Origin: DASVDK01 sp036381125 [NCBI: Thermodesulfobacteriota bacterium]
GTDB taxonomy: Bacteria > DASVDK01
DNA: 9,320 nucleotides
Reading direction: 5' to 3'
Assembly (NCBI GenBank): GCA_036381125.1
Contig: DASVDK010000047.1
Location: 1 to 9,320 of the forward strand
Part shown: one piece after another, positions 1 to 7,653 of the stretch
How positions within the stretch are numbered: position 1 is the first letter of the stretch
How the letters are laid out: every line of letters begins with the position of its first letter
The notes under the pieces: generated by a model
What the model was told of the DNA's origin: nothing
Seen by the model: only the letters and a program-made list of their open reading frames with translations
Databases searched by the model: none
Position numbers and translations under genes: made by a program

Positions 1-1
1 C

Positions 2-568
<567 letters not shown>

Positions 569-648
569 CACTCAAGACAGATGCTGACCCCAAGGAAAAC
601 GTTGAGGCCTGACCCCAAGGAAAACGTTGAGGCCTGACCCCGCGGGGG
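569..648. other. Short strip between IS110 transposase and glnD; probable right end of the element
   Basis: Only 80 bases lie between the transposase stop (566-568) and the glnD stop (649-651). If the transposase belongs to an element inserted beside glnD, the right end of that element must lie in this strip. No terminal inverted repeat is visible, as expected for IS110 elements, which lack the usual inverted repeats. The strip is dominated by a 25-bp tandem repeat and runs into a strong hairpin, both listed separately. The exact element boundary cannot be set from one copy. Confidence 0.45.
584..641. repeat. 25-bp tandem direct repeat, two full copies plus an 8-base partial copy
   Basis: The unit beginning TGACCCCAAGG and ending GTTGAGGCC occupies 585-609 and is repeated without mismatch at 610-634. 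A third unit starts at 635 with TGACCCC and then departs from the repeat at 642. The C before each unit (584, 609, 634) is also shared. The unit contains two 6-bp palindromes, AACGTT and AGGCCT. It is lower in GC than the coding DNA on either side. It sits between the transposase and the glnD stop codon. Whether it is part of the element, its insertion target or an unrelated dispersed repeat is not decidable here. Confidence 0.9.
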
Positions 649-654
649 TCAGGC
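632..654 (-). terminator. Hairpin over the glnD stop codon, possible transcription terminator
   Basis: GCCTGACCCC (632-641) and GGGGTCAGGC (645-654) form a perfect 10-bp stem with a 3-base loop. Read on the minus strand, the glnD TGA stop (651-649) lies inside the first arm. After the stem the minus strand continues for 7 bases to a short T-rich stretch (TTTTCC, about 619-624), so it is not a textbook intrinsic terminator with an immediate U-tract. Its place at the end of a long operon and between convergent genes still makes a terminator or RNA 3'-end stabiliser the simplest role. The TGACCCC of the left arm is also the start of the third partial tandem-repeat unit. Confidence 0.45.
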
Positions 655-3369
655 GCCGGTGATGGCGCCCCGGAGCGCCGCCCGGATGTCCTCGAGCTTC
701 GAGGGGGAGCTGACCTTGTGGCCGAAGATGTCGGTCACGTAGAAGACGTCCTCGGCCCGGTCGCCTTTGGTCGTGATCTTGGCGAGGGCGATGGTGAGCC
801 CCGTGGCGGCGAGGGCGCTGGTGATCGAGTAGAGGAGGCCGATCCGGTCCTGCGCGTAGACGTCGATGACGGTATGGGTGTCCGAGGCCTCGTTGTCGAT
901 CTCGACGTGCGTCGCGACCTTGGGGCGGGGGCGGCCGCCGAGGACGGAGGGGCGCTGGCGCCGCGCCACGAGGTCGGCCACCCGGAGCCGGCCGGTGACG
1001 GCCGCCTCGAGGTCGGCGAGGACCCGCTCCCATCGCCGCGGGTCGTCGAGCGCGTCGGTGACCGGCGAGGCGAGGTGGAAGATGTCGAGGGCGTGGCCGT
1101 CGCGCCGGGTGTGGATCTGGGCGGAGAGGATGTTCACGTTGTGCCCGGCGAGGACTCCGGCGATCTTCGCGAAGAGCCCCGGCACGTCGAGCGTGCTGAC
1201 GACCAGCTCCCAGTGGCCCCGATCGGGCCGGTGCGTGAGGGAGGTGGCCAGCGGCCGGCCGTCCTGCCGGAGCGCCACGCGGGCGTGCGCCGCCACGTCC
1301 TCGGCGTCGTTGATCAGGAAGTAGCGGGGCGGCAGCGACTTGAAGAAGGCGTCTCGCGCCGCGTCGTCGACGTCGGCGCCGAGCTTTGCCGCGGCCTCGG
1401 CCCGCGTGGCCGCGGCCCGCTCCTCGGGCCTCGCGATGGTGGCCGTCCGCCCGTCGAGCACCGCCGCCGCCTTCTCGTACAGTTCCTGAAGGAGCGACCC
1501 CTTCCAGGGCGTCCACACCTCCGGTCCGACGGCGCGCATGTCGGCGAACGTCAGGAGGTAGAGCATGCGCAGCCGCTCGAGGCTGCCCATCGTCCGGGCG
1601 AAGCCGCGGATGAGCTTCTCGTCGTCGAGGTCGCGCTTCTGCGCGAGCTGGCTCATGGTCAGGTGGTGCAGGGCGAGGAACTCCAGCACCGCCACGTCCT
1701 CCGGCGGGTAGCCCATCCGGGTCCCGACGCGCACGGCGATGCGCGCGCCCCGCGGGACGTGTCCGTGGCCGTGCCCCTTGCCGATGTCGTGCAGGAAGAC
1801 GCCGAGGATCAGCAGGTCGGGACGCTGGATCTCGTCGGCGATGGCCGTGAGCTGGGGGAAGCGCTCCGTGTACTCCCCCTTCTGCAAGGTGCGGAGCTGG
1901 TCGACCGCCTTGAGCAGGTGCTCGTCGACCGTGTACACGTGGTAGACGTCGTGCTGCATCTTGCAGAGGAGCCGGCCGAACTCGGGCACGTAGGCGCCGA
2001 GCACGTGCAGGCGGTTCATCGCCCTGAGCGCGGTGCCGACGCCGCGCTTGAGCTCGAGGAGCCGCCGGAAGGACGCGTTCACCGCCGGGTCGCGGCGGAA
2101 GCGGGCGTCGATGCGGCCGAGCGACTGCCGCACGAGCCCCTCGAGGTACCCGGAGAGCGGCACGCTCAGGCGGGCCGCGTGCTCGAACGCCTCCATGACG
2201 GCCGCCGGCCGCTCCTCGAAGAGCGTCGGCGAGGTCACGGTCAGCTCGCCGTTGAAGACCTTGAAGCCGGGCGCGACCTCGCGCTGCGTGAGGTAGCCAA
2301 CGAGCGTCCGCGTGCGGCTCGGCCGCGCCCGGCAATGGGCGACGATCCGCTCGGCGAACTCCGTGATGGCGAGGGCGCGCAGGTAGTAGGCGCGCATGAA
2401 GCGCTCGACCGCGAGCGAGCGCTTCGTCCCGCGGATGCCGAGCGCCTCGGGCATCGCCTCCTGGTGGTCGAACGTCAGGCGGTCGTTCTTGCGCCCGCTG
2501 CGGTAGTGCAGCTCGCTGCGGACCCGCCAGAGGAAGTCGACCGACCGATCGACGACGGCGAACTCGCGCTCGGTCATGAGCCCCTTGATCTTCAGGTCCT
2601 TCAGCTCCTGGATCTTGTACTTCGCCTTGGCGATCCAGAGGGCGGTGTGGACGTCGCGCAGGCCGCCCTGCCCCTCCTTGACGTTCGGCTCGAGGATGTA
2701 GACCGACCCGCCGAACTTCTCATGGCGCTGCCGGAGCTCGCGCACCTTCTCGTCGATGAACTTCGCGACGTCCTTGTAGAGCACCTCCTTTCGGATGACC
2801 CGCTCGTACTCGTCGAACAGGGCGCGGTTGCCGGCCAGGAAGCGCGAGTCGAGGAAGGCGGTCCGCACGGTCAGGTCCTGCTGGGCCAGCTTGACGGCGT
2901 CGGTGATCCGCCGGACGGCGTTGCCCACCTCGAGGCCGAGGTCCCAGAGGGCGTAGAGGACCCGCTCGCTGACCGTCTGGACGTAGGGGGAGGCCTTCCA
3001 GGGGTAGAGGAACATCACGTCGACGTCCGAGGCCGGGTTCATCTCGCCGCGACCGTAGCCGCCCACGGCGACGACCGAGATGCGCTCGGCGACGTGCAGG
3101 TGCTGCCGGAAGAACTCCGCCTCGGCCAGGTCGAGCAGGCGCCCGATGAGGGCGTCGATCAGCGCCGCCCGCATCTCGACCACCTGCCGGCCGCTCGCGC
3201 CCGCCCGGTGGCAGGCGCGGATCGTCGCCTGTCCGTCCTTGAGGTAGGTCTTGAACGCCGCCAGGTCCCAGACCTCGGGCGGGTCGGGGAGCGCCGACGC
3301 CCGGAGCCAGGCCCCGCCGTCGGCGGCGGCCCGGGGCGTCGGCGACTCCATGAGGTCCGTGGGACCCAT
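649..3369 (-). CDS. glnD: [Protein-PII] uridylyltransferase / uridylyl-removing enzyme
   Basis: GlnD is the nitrogen sensor that uridylylates PII proteins when glutamine is low and removes UMP when it is high. At 906 residues it is close to the roughly 890 of E. coli GlnD. The nucleotidyltransferase motif GGYGRGEMNPASDVD lies at residues 103-117, with metal-binding Asp115 and Asp117. The HD hydrolase motif FLHDIGKGHGHGHV follows, with His527 and Asp528, and a further HH pair downstream (LALHHLTM). Two ACT domains end the protein: the first begins near residue 718 (HWELVVSTLDVPGLFAKIAG), the second near 830 (IDVYAQDRIGLLYSITSAL). All four domains are present in order, so it should be bifunctional. 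The ATG at 3369 starts 3 bp after the mutS stop and lacks a clear Shine-Dalgarno sequence, which suggests translational coupling; an in-frame ATG at residue 7 is an alternative. No amtB or glnB gene is visible beside it. Identification is very secure. Confidence 0.96.
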   Translation of the reverse strand: MGPTDLMESPTPRAAADGGAWLRASALPDPPEVWDLAAFKTYLKDGQATIRACHRAGASGRQVVEMRAALIDALIGRLLDLAEAEFFRQHLHVAERISVVAVGGYGRGEMNPASDVDVMFLYPWKASPYVQTVSERVLYALWDLGLEVGNAVRRITDAVKLAQQDLTVRTAFLDSRFLAGNRALFDEYERVIRKEVLYKDVAKFIDEKVRELRQRHEKFGGSVYILEPNVKEGQGGLRDVHTALWIAKAKYKIQELKDLKIKGLMTEREFAVVDRSVDFLWRVRSELHYRSGRKNDRLTFDHQEAMPEALGIRGTKRSLAVERFMRAYYLRALAITEFAERIVAHCRARPSRTRTLVGYLTQREVAPGFKVFNGELTVTSPTLFEERPAAVMEAFEHAARLSVPLSGYLEGLVRQSLGRIDARFRRDPAVNASFRRLLELKRGVGTALRAMNRLHVLGAYVPEFGRLLCKMQHDVYHVYTVDEHLLKAVDQLRTLQKGEYTERFPQLTAIADEIQRPDLLILGVFLHDIGKGHGHGHVPRGARIAVRVGTRMGYPPEDVAVLEFLALHHLTMSQLAQKRDLDDEKLIRGFARTMGSLERLRMLYLLTFADMRAVGPEVWTPWKGSLLQELYEKAAAVLDGRTATIARPEERAAATRAEAAAKLGADVDDAARDAFFKSLPPRYFLINDAEDVAAHARVALRQDGRPLATSLTHRPDRGHWELVVSTLDVPGLFAKIAGVLAGHNVNILSAQIHTRRDGHALDIFHLASPVTDALDDPRRWERVLADLEAAVTGRLRVADLVARRQRPSVLGGRPRPKVATHVEIDNEASDTHTVIDVYAQDRIGLLYSITSALAATGLTIALAKITTKGDRAEDVFYVTDIFGHKVSSPSKLEDIRAALRGAITGA

Positions 3370-3372
3370 GCC

Positions 3373-5967
3373 CTAGGATGCCCGGTCCCGACCGAAGAGC
3401 GCAAGCTGGGGCGCGGGGGCCTGCCGCCTCGCGCCGCGCCGGGCGAACCTCGGCTGGCCGCTCTCGGTGAACTCGTCCCCCTCGAGGTTGGCCAGCACCT
3501 CCTGGGCCCTCGCCAGGACCGGCTCCGGGACCCCGGCAAGCCGCGCGACCTGGATCCCGTACGAGCGCGAGGCCGCGCCCGGGACGATCTTGCGCAGGAA
3601 GACGATGCGCCCGTCGCTCTCGGTCACCGCCACCGTGAGGTTGACGACGCGCGGCTTGGTCCTGGCGAGATCGGTGAGCTCGTGGTAGTGGGTCGCGAAG
3701 AGCGTCTTGCAGCCGAGGCCCGGGTCGTCGTGCAGGTGCTCGGCCACCGCCCAGGCGAGCGAGAGCCCGTCGTACGTGGAGGTCCCGCGCCCCAGCTCGT
3801 CGAGGATGACGAGGCTGCGCGGCGTGGCCGAGCGGAGGATCGCCGCGGTCTCGCTCATCTCCACCATGAACGTGCTCCGGCCGCGCGACAGGTCGTCGGC
3901 CGCCCCGATGCGCGAGAAGATCCGGTCGACGAGGCCGATCCGCGCCGACCGGGCCGGGACGAAGGCGCCGACCTGGGCCATGAGGACGATCAACGCCACC
4001 TGGCGCAGGTAGGTGGACTTGCCGGCCATGTTCGGCCCGGTGACGACCAGGATCTGGTTGGCCGACGTGTCGAGCCGGACGTCGTTGGGGACGAATCGCT
4101 CGCCGAGCGGCATCCGCTCGATGACCGGGTGGCGCCCCTCCTCGATGACGATCTCGGTCCCCTCGGTCAGCTCCGGCCGCACGTAGTCGTAGCGGGCCGC
4201 CGCCTCGGCGAACGCGGCGGCGGCGTCGAGCTCGGCGACGACGTCGGCCGCGGCCGCGATCCGCCTCGCCTCGGCCGCCACGGCGTCGCGAAGCTCCGTG
4301 AAGAGCTCGTACTCGAGGTCGAGGATGCGCGCCTCGGCCGACAGGACCTTCTCCTCGTAGGCCTTGAGCTCCGGCGTGACGAACCGCTCGGCCTGCGTGA
4401 GCGTCTGGCGCCGTTCGTAGTCGTCCGGCACGAGGTGGAGGTTCGGCCGCGTCACCTCGATGTAGTAGCCGAACACCCGGTTGTAGCCGACCTTGAGGGA
4501 GGCGATGCCGGTCCGCTGCCGCTCGCGCGCCTCGAGCTTCGCGATGAAGCCGGTCCCCTCCTCGCGCAGCGACCGCAGCTCGTCGAGCTCGGCGTGGACC
4601 CCCGGGCGGATCATCCCGCCCTCCTTGAGCCCGGCCGGCGGGTCCTCGACGAGGGTCGCGGCGAGCCGCGCGGCGACGTCGTCGAGCGGGTCGAGCCGCG
4701 CGGCCAGCTCGGGCGCGATCGCCGAGGCCGCGTCGGCCACGGCCGGCAGCGCGGCCAGGCTGCGGCCGAGGGCCGCGAGGTCGCGGGCGTTGGCCTGCCT
4801 GAGCGCCGCCTTGGCCGTGAGGCGCTCGACGTCGGCCACCCGGTCGAGCGCGCTCCTGAGCCTCGCCCGCGCCGGGCCGGCGGCGACGGCCGCGGCCACG
4901 AGCGCCTGCCGCGGCGCCAGGTCGGCGAGCCGCGTGAGCGGGTAGGTGAGCCAGCGGCGGATGCGGCGGCCGCCCATGGCGGTGACCGAGAGGTCGAGAA
5001 GCGCCAGGAGCGATCCGGCGCCTCGTCCCCGGCCTCCCTGATCGCCGCCCGACGCGGGCGCGAGCACCTCGAGGCTGCGGCGCGTGGCCTCGTCGAGCGC
5101 CATGGTGCCGCCGGGCGCGTAGGGCCGCGGCGCGCCGATGTGCCGGGGCGCGACGCGCTGGGTCTCCTCCACGTAGGCGAGGAGCGCGCCGCAGGCGCCG
5201 GTCGCGAGCGGCCGGCCGCCGAGACCGAGCCCCTCGACTCCCGAGACCCCGAGGAGCGCCTCGAGCCTGGCGACCGCGCCCGGGACCGCGAAGCTCTCGG
5301 CCGCGCGCGGCTCGATCCGCCAGCGCCCCTCGGCCGCCCCCTGCGCGACCTCGTCGGGCAGTCCCGACGCGGCCAGCGGCGCCGGCACCAGGATCTCGCG
5401 GGGGGCGAGCCGCGACAGCTCGTCGGCCAGGTCGCGGCCGGCCGCGACCTCGCACGCCACGAACTCGCCGGTCGACGCGTCGAGCGCCGCGAGGCCGACC
5501 GCCGCCGCCCCGCCGTCCGCGAGCGGCCCGGCGACCCGGCGCGCGTCGTGGCCCGGCCGCGGGCTCTGCAGGCAGAGCGCCACCAGGTAGTTGTTGGCGC
5601 GCGCGTCGAGGTTGGCCGGGTCGGTGACGACGCCCGGGGTGACGATGCGCGTGATGGCGCGATCGACCAGGCCGGCGGCCTCCGCGGGGTCCTGGACCTG
5701 CTCGCAGACCGCCACCTTGAAGCCGCGCTCGACGAGCCGGGCGATGTAGCCGTCGGCGGCCCGCACCGGCACGCCGCACATCGGCACCGGCTCCTCGGCC
5801 GACTTGTTGCGGGCCGTGAGAGTGAGGTCGAGGGCGCGCGCCACCGTCACCGCGTCCTCGAAGAAGCACTCGTAGAAGTCGCCGAGGTGGAAGAGGAGCA
5901 GCGCGTCGCCCGCCTGGGCCTTCATCGCGCGGTACTGGCGGAGCATCGGGGTGAGCGGCGGCGCCAT
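3373..5967 (-). CDS. mutS: DNA mismatch repair ATPase MutS
   Basis: MutS recognises mismatches and small loops and recruits MutL for repair. The 864-residue length is typical of MutS1 (E. coli 853). The mismatch-reading Phe-x-Glu motif is present near the N-terminus in GDFYECFFEDA (Phe31, Glu33). The lever and clamp region in the middle contains KVGYNRVFGYYIEVT. The ATPase has Walker A GPNMAGKST at residues 644-652, Walker B LVILDE with Asp723 and Glu724, then ELGRGTSTYDG and ATHYHELTDL. The C-terminal helical part (SYGIQVARLAGVP and onwards) is present, followed by a short basic Arg/Ala-rich tail. The ATG start at 5967 lies 5 bp after the lapA stop, and TPMLRQY follows at the position usual for MutS. 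The reading frame is unbroken. Its placement between lapA and glnD in an apparently coupled operon is noteworthy; a mutL partner is not in the window. Confidence 0.97.
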   Translation of the reverse strand: MAPPLTPMLRQYRAMKAQAGDALLLFHLGDFYECFFEDAVTVARALDLTLTARNKSAEEPVPMCGVPVRAADGYIARLVERGFKVAVCEQVQDPAEAAGLVDRAITRIVTPGVVTDPANLDARANNYLVALCLQSPRPGHDARRVAGPLADGGAAAVGLAALDASTGEFVACEVAAGRDLADELSRLAPREILVPAPLAASGLPDEVAQGAAEGRWRIEPRAAESFAVPGAVARLEALLGVSGVEGLGLGGRPLATGACGALLAYVEETQRVAPRHIGAPRPYAPGGTMALDEATRRSLEVLAPASGGDQGGRGRGAGSLLALLDLSVTAMGGRRIRRWLTYPLTRLADLAPRQALVAAAVAAGPARARLRSALDRVADVERLTAKAALRQANARDLAALGRSLAALPAVADAASAIAPELAARLDPLDDVAARLAATLVEDPPAGLKEGGMIRPGVHAELDELRSLREEGTGFIAKLEARERQRTGIASLKVGYNRVFGYYIEVTRPNLHLVPDDYERRQTLTQAERFVTPELKAYEEKVLSAEARILDLEYELFTELRDAVAAEARRIAAAADVVAELDAAAAFAEAAARYDYVRPELTEGTEIVIEEGRHPVIERMPLGERFVPNDVRLDTSANQILVVTGPNMAGKSTYLRQVALIVLMAQVGAFVPARSARIGLVDRIFSRIGAADDLSRGRSTFMVEMSETAAILRSATPRSLVILDELGRGTSTYDGLSLAWAVAEHLHDDPGLGCKTLFATHYHELTDLARTKPRVVNLTVAVTESDGRIVFLRKIVPGAASRSYGIQVARLAGVPEPVLARAQEVLANLEGDEFTESGQPRFARRGARRQAPAPQLALFGRDRAS

Positions 5968-5972
5968 GTGCC

Positions 5973-6380
5973 CTACTCGTACGTCCCCGACCCCCGGCCC
6001 GGACGGGACACCGCCGTCGACTCGGGGTCCTCCTCCTCGACGATCTCGATCCGGTCGCGCAGCTCCGGCTCGACGGCGACCGGGCGGGCGCGCAGCGCCT
6101 CGAGCTCGCGCTCGGCCGCGAGGGCGCGCTCGGTCGCCTCATCCGCCCGGCGGTGCTCCCTGGCGAGCTGCCGGCGCGCGCGCGCGTAGTCGACGAGGAG
6201 GCTGCCGCCGCCGAGGACGACGCCGATCGCCAGCGCGATGAGGAGGAACACCCAGACCGGCAGCGTCTGGGTCTGCCAGACGATGAACCTGAGCGAGGTC
6301 TGGTCGTTGTTCTGGACGGCCAGCGCCCCGGCGAGGACCGCCACCGCCACGATGAGAAGCGTGCGGAAGATCCCGCTCAT
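5973..6380 (-). CDS. lapA: LapA-domain (DUF1049) small membrane protein
   Basis: This 135-residue protein has two hydrophobic segments, about residues 5-22 (FRTLLIVAVAVLAGALAVQ) and 40-64 (LPVWVFLLIALAIGVVLGG). They are separated by a short NNDQTSLRFIVW loop, the signature of the LapA / lipopolysaccharide-assembly-protein-A domain. A charged, probably coiled-coil stretch follows (about 67-100), then an acidic tail (EIVEEEDPES). In E. coli, LapA works with LapB in controlling LPS synthesis and sits in the order rpsA-ihfB-lapA; the same three families occur here in the same order, which supports the call. No lapB follows. The start is the ATG at 6380, which overlaps the HIT gene stop as ATGA (6377-6380). 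The frame is open further upstream, but that part is antisense-free shadow of the HIT gene. Function in this organism is inferred from family only. Confidence 0.85.
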   Translation of the reverse strand: MSGIFRTLLIVAVAVLAGALAVQNNDQTSLRFIVWQTQTLPVWVFLLIALAIGVVLGGGSLLVDYARARRQLAREHRRADEATERALAAERELEALRARPVAVEPELRDRIEIVEEEDPESTAVSRPGRGSGTYE

Positions 6381-6901
6381 CGCCCGACCTCCCCGGGGCC
6401 CGGCATCCCGCGGCCGAGCGCCTCGGCGAAGCGCGGCGCGAGCTTCGCCTGGGTGGCCAGCAGGTGCTCGGGCAGGACCTTCACGTCGCCGAGCACCGGC
6501 ATGAAGTTGGTGTCGCCGATCCAGCGCGGGACGACGTGCATGTGGAGGTGGTGCTCCACGCCGGCGCCGGCGGCGCGGCCGAGGTTCATGCCGACGTTGA
6601 ACCCGTGGGGCGCCATGGCGTCGGCGAGCACCCGCGTGGAGGCGGCGACCAGGCGCATGATCTCCAGGGCCGCCTCGGGGGGGAGGGCCGACGGGTCGGC
6701 CGTGTGTGCGCGGGGCGCGATCATGACGTGGCCGCTCGCGTAGGGGTACCGGTTCAGCATGACCAGGGCGAGCGGCCCGCGCCAGAGGACCAGCCGCGCC
6801 CGGTCGTCGCCCGGCTCGTAGGCGCGGCAGAAGAGACAGCCCGACTCGTCGTTTCCGCCCCCGACGTACTCCATCCGCCACGGGGCCCAGAGGTGCTGCA
6901 T
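6377..6901 (-). CDS. HIT-family nucleotide hydrolase/phosphorylase (Ap4A phosphorylase-like)
   Basis: The 174-residue protein carries the histidine triad HLHMHVV at residues 118-124; His120, the central one, is the expected nucleophile that forms a nucleotidyl intermediate. The N-terminus MQHLWAPWRMEYV and the CLFC pair (Cys22, Cys25) mark the subgroup of bacterial HIT proteins similar to the mycobacterial diadenosine-tetraphosphate phosphorylase. In that group the cysteines take part in a zinc site. RYPYASGHVMIAPRAH (51-66) is the conserved strand before the triad. The likely substrate is a dinucleoside polyphosphate or adenylyl compound, but the exact one cannot be read from sequence. The ATG at 6901 lies 4 bp after the stop of the upstream DHp gene, and its own stop overlaps the lapA start by 4 bp, so both junctions suggest translational coupling. 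No strong Shine-Dalgarno precedes it. Confidence 0.92.
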   Translation of the reverse strand: MQHLWAPWRMEYVGGGNDESGCLFCRAYEPGDDRARLVLWRGPLALVMLNRYPYASGHVMIAPRAHTADPSALPPEAALEIMRLVAASTRVLADAMAPHGFNVGMNLGRAAGAGVEHHLHMHVVPRWIGDTNFMPVLGDVKVLPEHLLATQAKLAPRFAEALGRGMPGPGEVGR

Positions 6902-6905
6902 GGGG

Positions 6906-7415
6906 TCAGGCCGCGTCGAGGCCGCGGGCGAGCCGCGAGAGGCCGCCGATGATCTCGTTCATCTTGCGCGCCTCCTTGACGATCTGCTCGGCCGCCTCGA
7001 GGCGCACCGATTCGGCGTCGGCCCGCTTGAGGATGGCCGCGTAGCCCAGAATGACGGTGAGCGGCTGGTTGAGGTCGTGCATCGCCCGCCGTGTGGCCGC
7101 GACCAGGTCGCGCGCCTCGCGGGTCGAGGTCCACGGCGGGGTCGGCCTGGCCGGAGCCGGCGGCCTTGCCGCCTCGAGCGCCCCGGCGAGGCCTCGCGCC
7201 AGGCCTTCGGTCACCTCGGAGGGGAGCCCATCGGCCCGGCCGTCGAGGGCGAGTTCGCGCGCCGCGTCGGCCGCGGCCAAGCGACCCGCGAGCGCCTCGC
7301 CCACCCGGCGGCCGATGGCCCGCGCGGTCTCCTCGGCGGTGCGTGCGTCGAGCGACTGCGTGGCGGCCCGTAACGACTCGAGCGCCACGCGGCGCATGAG
7401 GTCGGCGTCAGCCAC
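6906..7415 (-). CDS. Stand-alone histidine-kinase DHp (HisKA) domain protein without ATPase domain
   Basis: This 169-residue protein ends in a clear HisKA dimerisation/phosphoacceptor segment: RRAMHDLNQPLTVILGYAAI around residues 109-128, with His113 as the expected phosphorylation site. The second DHp helix follows (AAEQIVKEARKMNEIIGGLSRLA, about 141-163). The stop comes a few residues later, where a normal kinase would continue into the HATPase_c domain with N, G1 and G2 boxes; none is present, and the next gene begins after 4 bp. The first about 85 residues are Ala/Arg-rich and look helical, with no transmembrane segment and no recognisable sensor fold, and a Pro-rich linker (85-95) joins them to the DHp part. 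The GTG start at 7415 is chosen because a strong AAGGAGGTG lies just upstream. The frame is open to 7577 but that extension looks non-coding. It could be a phosphotransfer or scaffold protein, a decoy, or a truncated kinase. Confidence 0.75.
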   Translation of the reverse strand: MADADLMRRVALESLRAATQSLDARTAEETARAIGRRVGEALAGRLAAADAARELALDGRADGLPSEVTEGLARGLAGALEAARPPAPARPTPPWTSTREARDLVAATRRAMHDLNQPLTVILGYAAILKRADAESVRLEAAEQIVKEARKMNEIIGGLSRLARGLDAA

Positions 7416-7422
7416 CCCTCGG

Positions 7423-7431
7423 CACCTCCTT
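7423..7431 (-). promoter_or_regulatory. Strong Shine-Dalgarno sequence of the DHp-domain gene
   Basis: The minus strand reads AAGGAGGTG here, nearly a full anti-16S match, with the GGAGG core 9 bases before the GTG at 7415-7413. It decides that start over the in-frame ATG 18 bases further in (residue 7) and over the longer open frame that reaches 7577. It is the best ribosome-binding site seen in the window; the genes downstream in the operon have weak or no such sites. Confidence 0.8.
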
Positions 7432-7547
7432 CCTGGATCGCCCTCCCGCGTGCCGGGTGTCCGGACCGCGGAACCGGTCCGTCGGGTCGCCCCGGTCTCG
7501 CCGCGAGGCGACGTTCCGGGGGGACGCTGCCGACGACGGACGTCTTC

Positions 7548-7577
7548 AGTGTAGGCACCTGCCCTCCCCCCCGGCAA
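7548..7577 (-). promoter_or_regulatory. Candidate sigma-70-type promoter for the DHp-HIT-lapA-mutS-glnD operon
   Basis: On the minus strand TTGCCG (7577-7572) and TACACT (7553-7548) are separated by 18 bases. Each hexamer matches four of six consensus bases, including TTG of the -35 and the TA...T frame of the -10. It lies in the only sizeable gap of the cluster and would give a leader of about 125 bases before the GTG at 7415. The leader contains a 7-bp hairpin (7462-7481, stem CGGACCG/CGGTCCG, loop of 6). In GC-rich DNA such matches are not rare, so this is a candidate only. Confidence 0.33.
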
Positions 7578-7653
7578 GGGGAAGCGGCCGTGTGCGCCGT
7601 TCGCGAGGATGCTGCCGGGCGACGGACCCGGGGACAGTGCGGAGGTGGGGCGG

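Larger units (their letters stand above)
7416..7653. other. 238-bp intergenic region between ihfB and the DHp-domain gene
   Basis: This is the longest stretch without a gene. Reading on the minus strand it should hold the end of the ihfB transcript and the leader of the next operon. Visible in it are the candidate promoter and the strong ribosome-binding site listed separately, and a hairpin at 7462-7481. There is also a weak 5-bp stem (7615-7619 with 7627-7631) that has no T-run after it. No small open frame with a convincing start and no RNA gene was recognised. Confidence 0.6.

Noticed and set aside
584-641. Possible CRISPR array
   Set aside because: The copies are directly adjacent with no spacers, there are only two full units, and no cas gene is near.
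572-2335. A 587-codon minus-strand open frame that runs through the tandem repeat
   Set aside because: It is an alternative frame of glnD with an Arg/Pro-rich translation. Its reading through the repeat is incidental, as the 25-bp unit is not a multiple of three.
2720-6142. A 1140-codon open frame on the minus strand in another frame of glnD and mutS
   Set aside because: It overlaps the true frames of mutS and glnD on the same strand, and is Arg/Pro/Ala/Gly-rich with no motifs.
718-6189. A 1823-codon open frame on the plus strand opposite glnD, mutS and lapA
   Set aside because: It lies antisense to three well-recognised genes and has no recognisable domains. Its composition is the Arg/Gly/Asp/Val/Glu-rich pattern expected opposite GC-rich coding DNA that rarely yields stop codons. 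It is a compositional shadow.
6381-6881. Long N-terminal extension of lapA in the same frame
   Set aside because: It overlaps the HIT gene in another frame, is Arg/Pro-rich, and LapA proteins start just before the first membrane segment, matching the ATG at 6380.
7416-7577. Upstream extension of the DHp gene to 7577
   Set aside because: The translated extension has no protein-like pattern, overlaps the candidate promoter, and a strong Shine-Dalgarno points to the GTG at 7415.
7615-7631. Intrinsic terminator after ihfB
   Set aside because: Only a 5-bp stem with a 7-base loop and no T-run; too weak to call.
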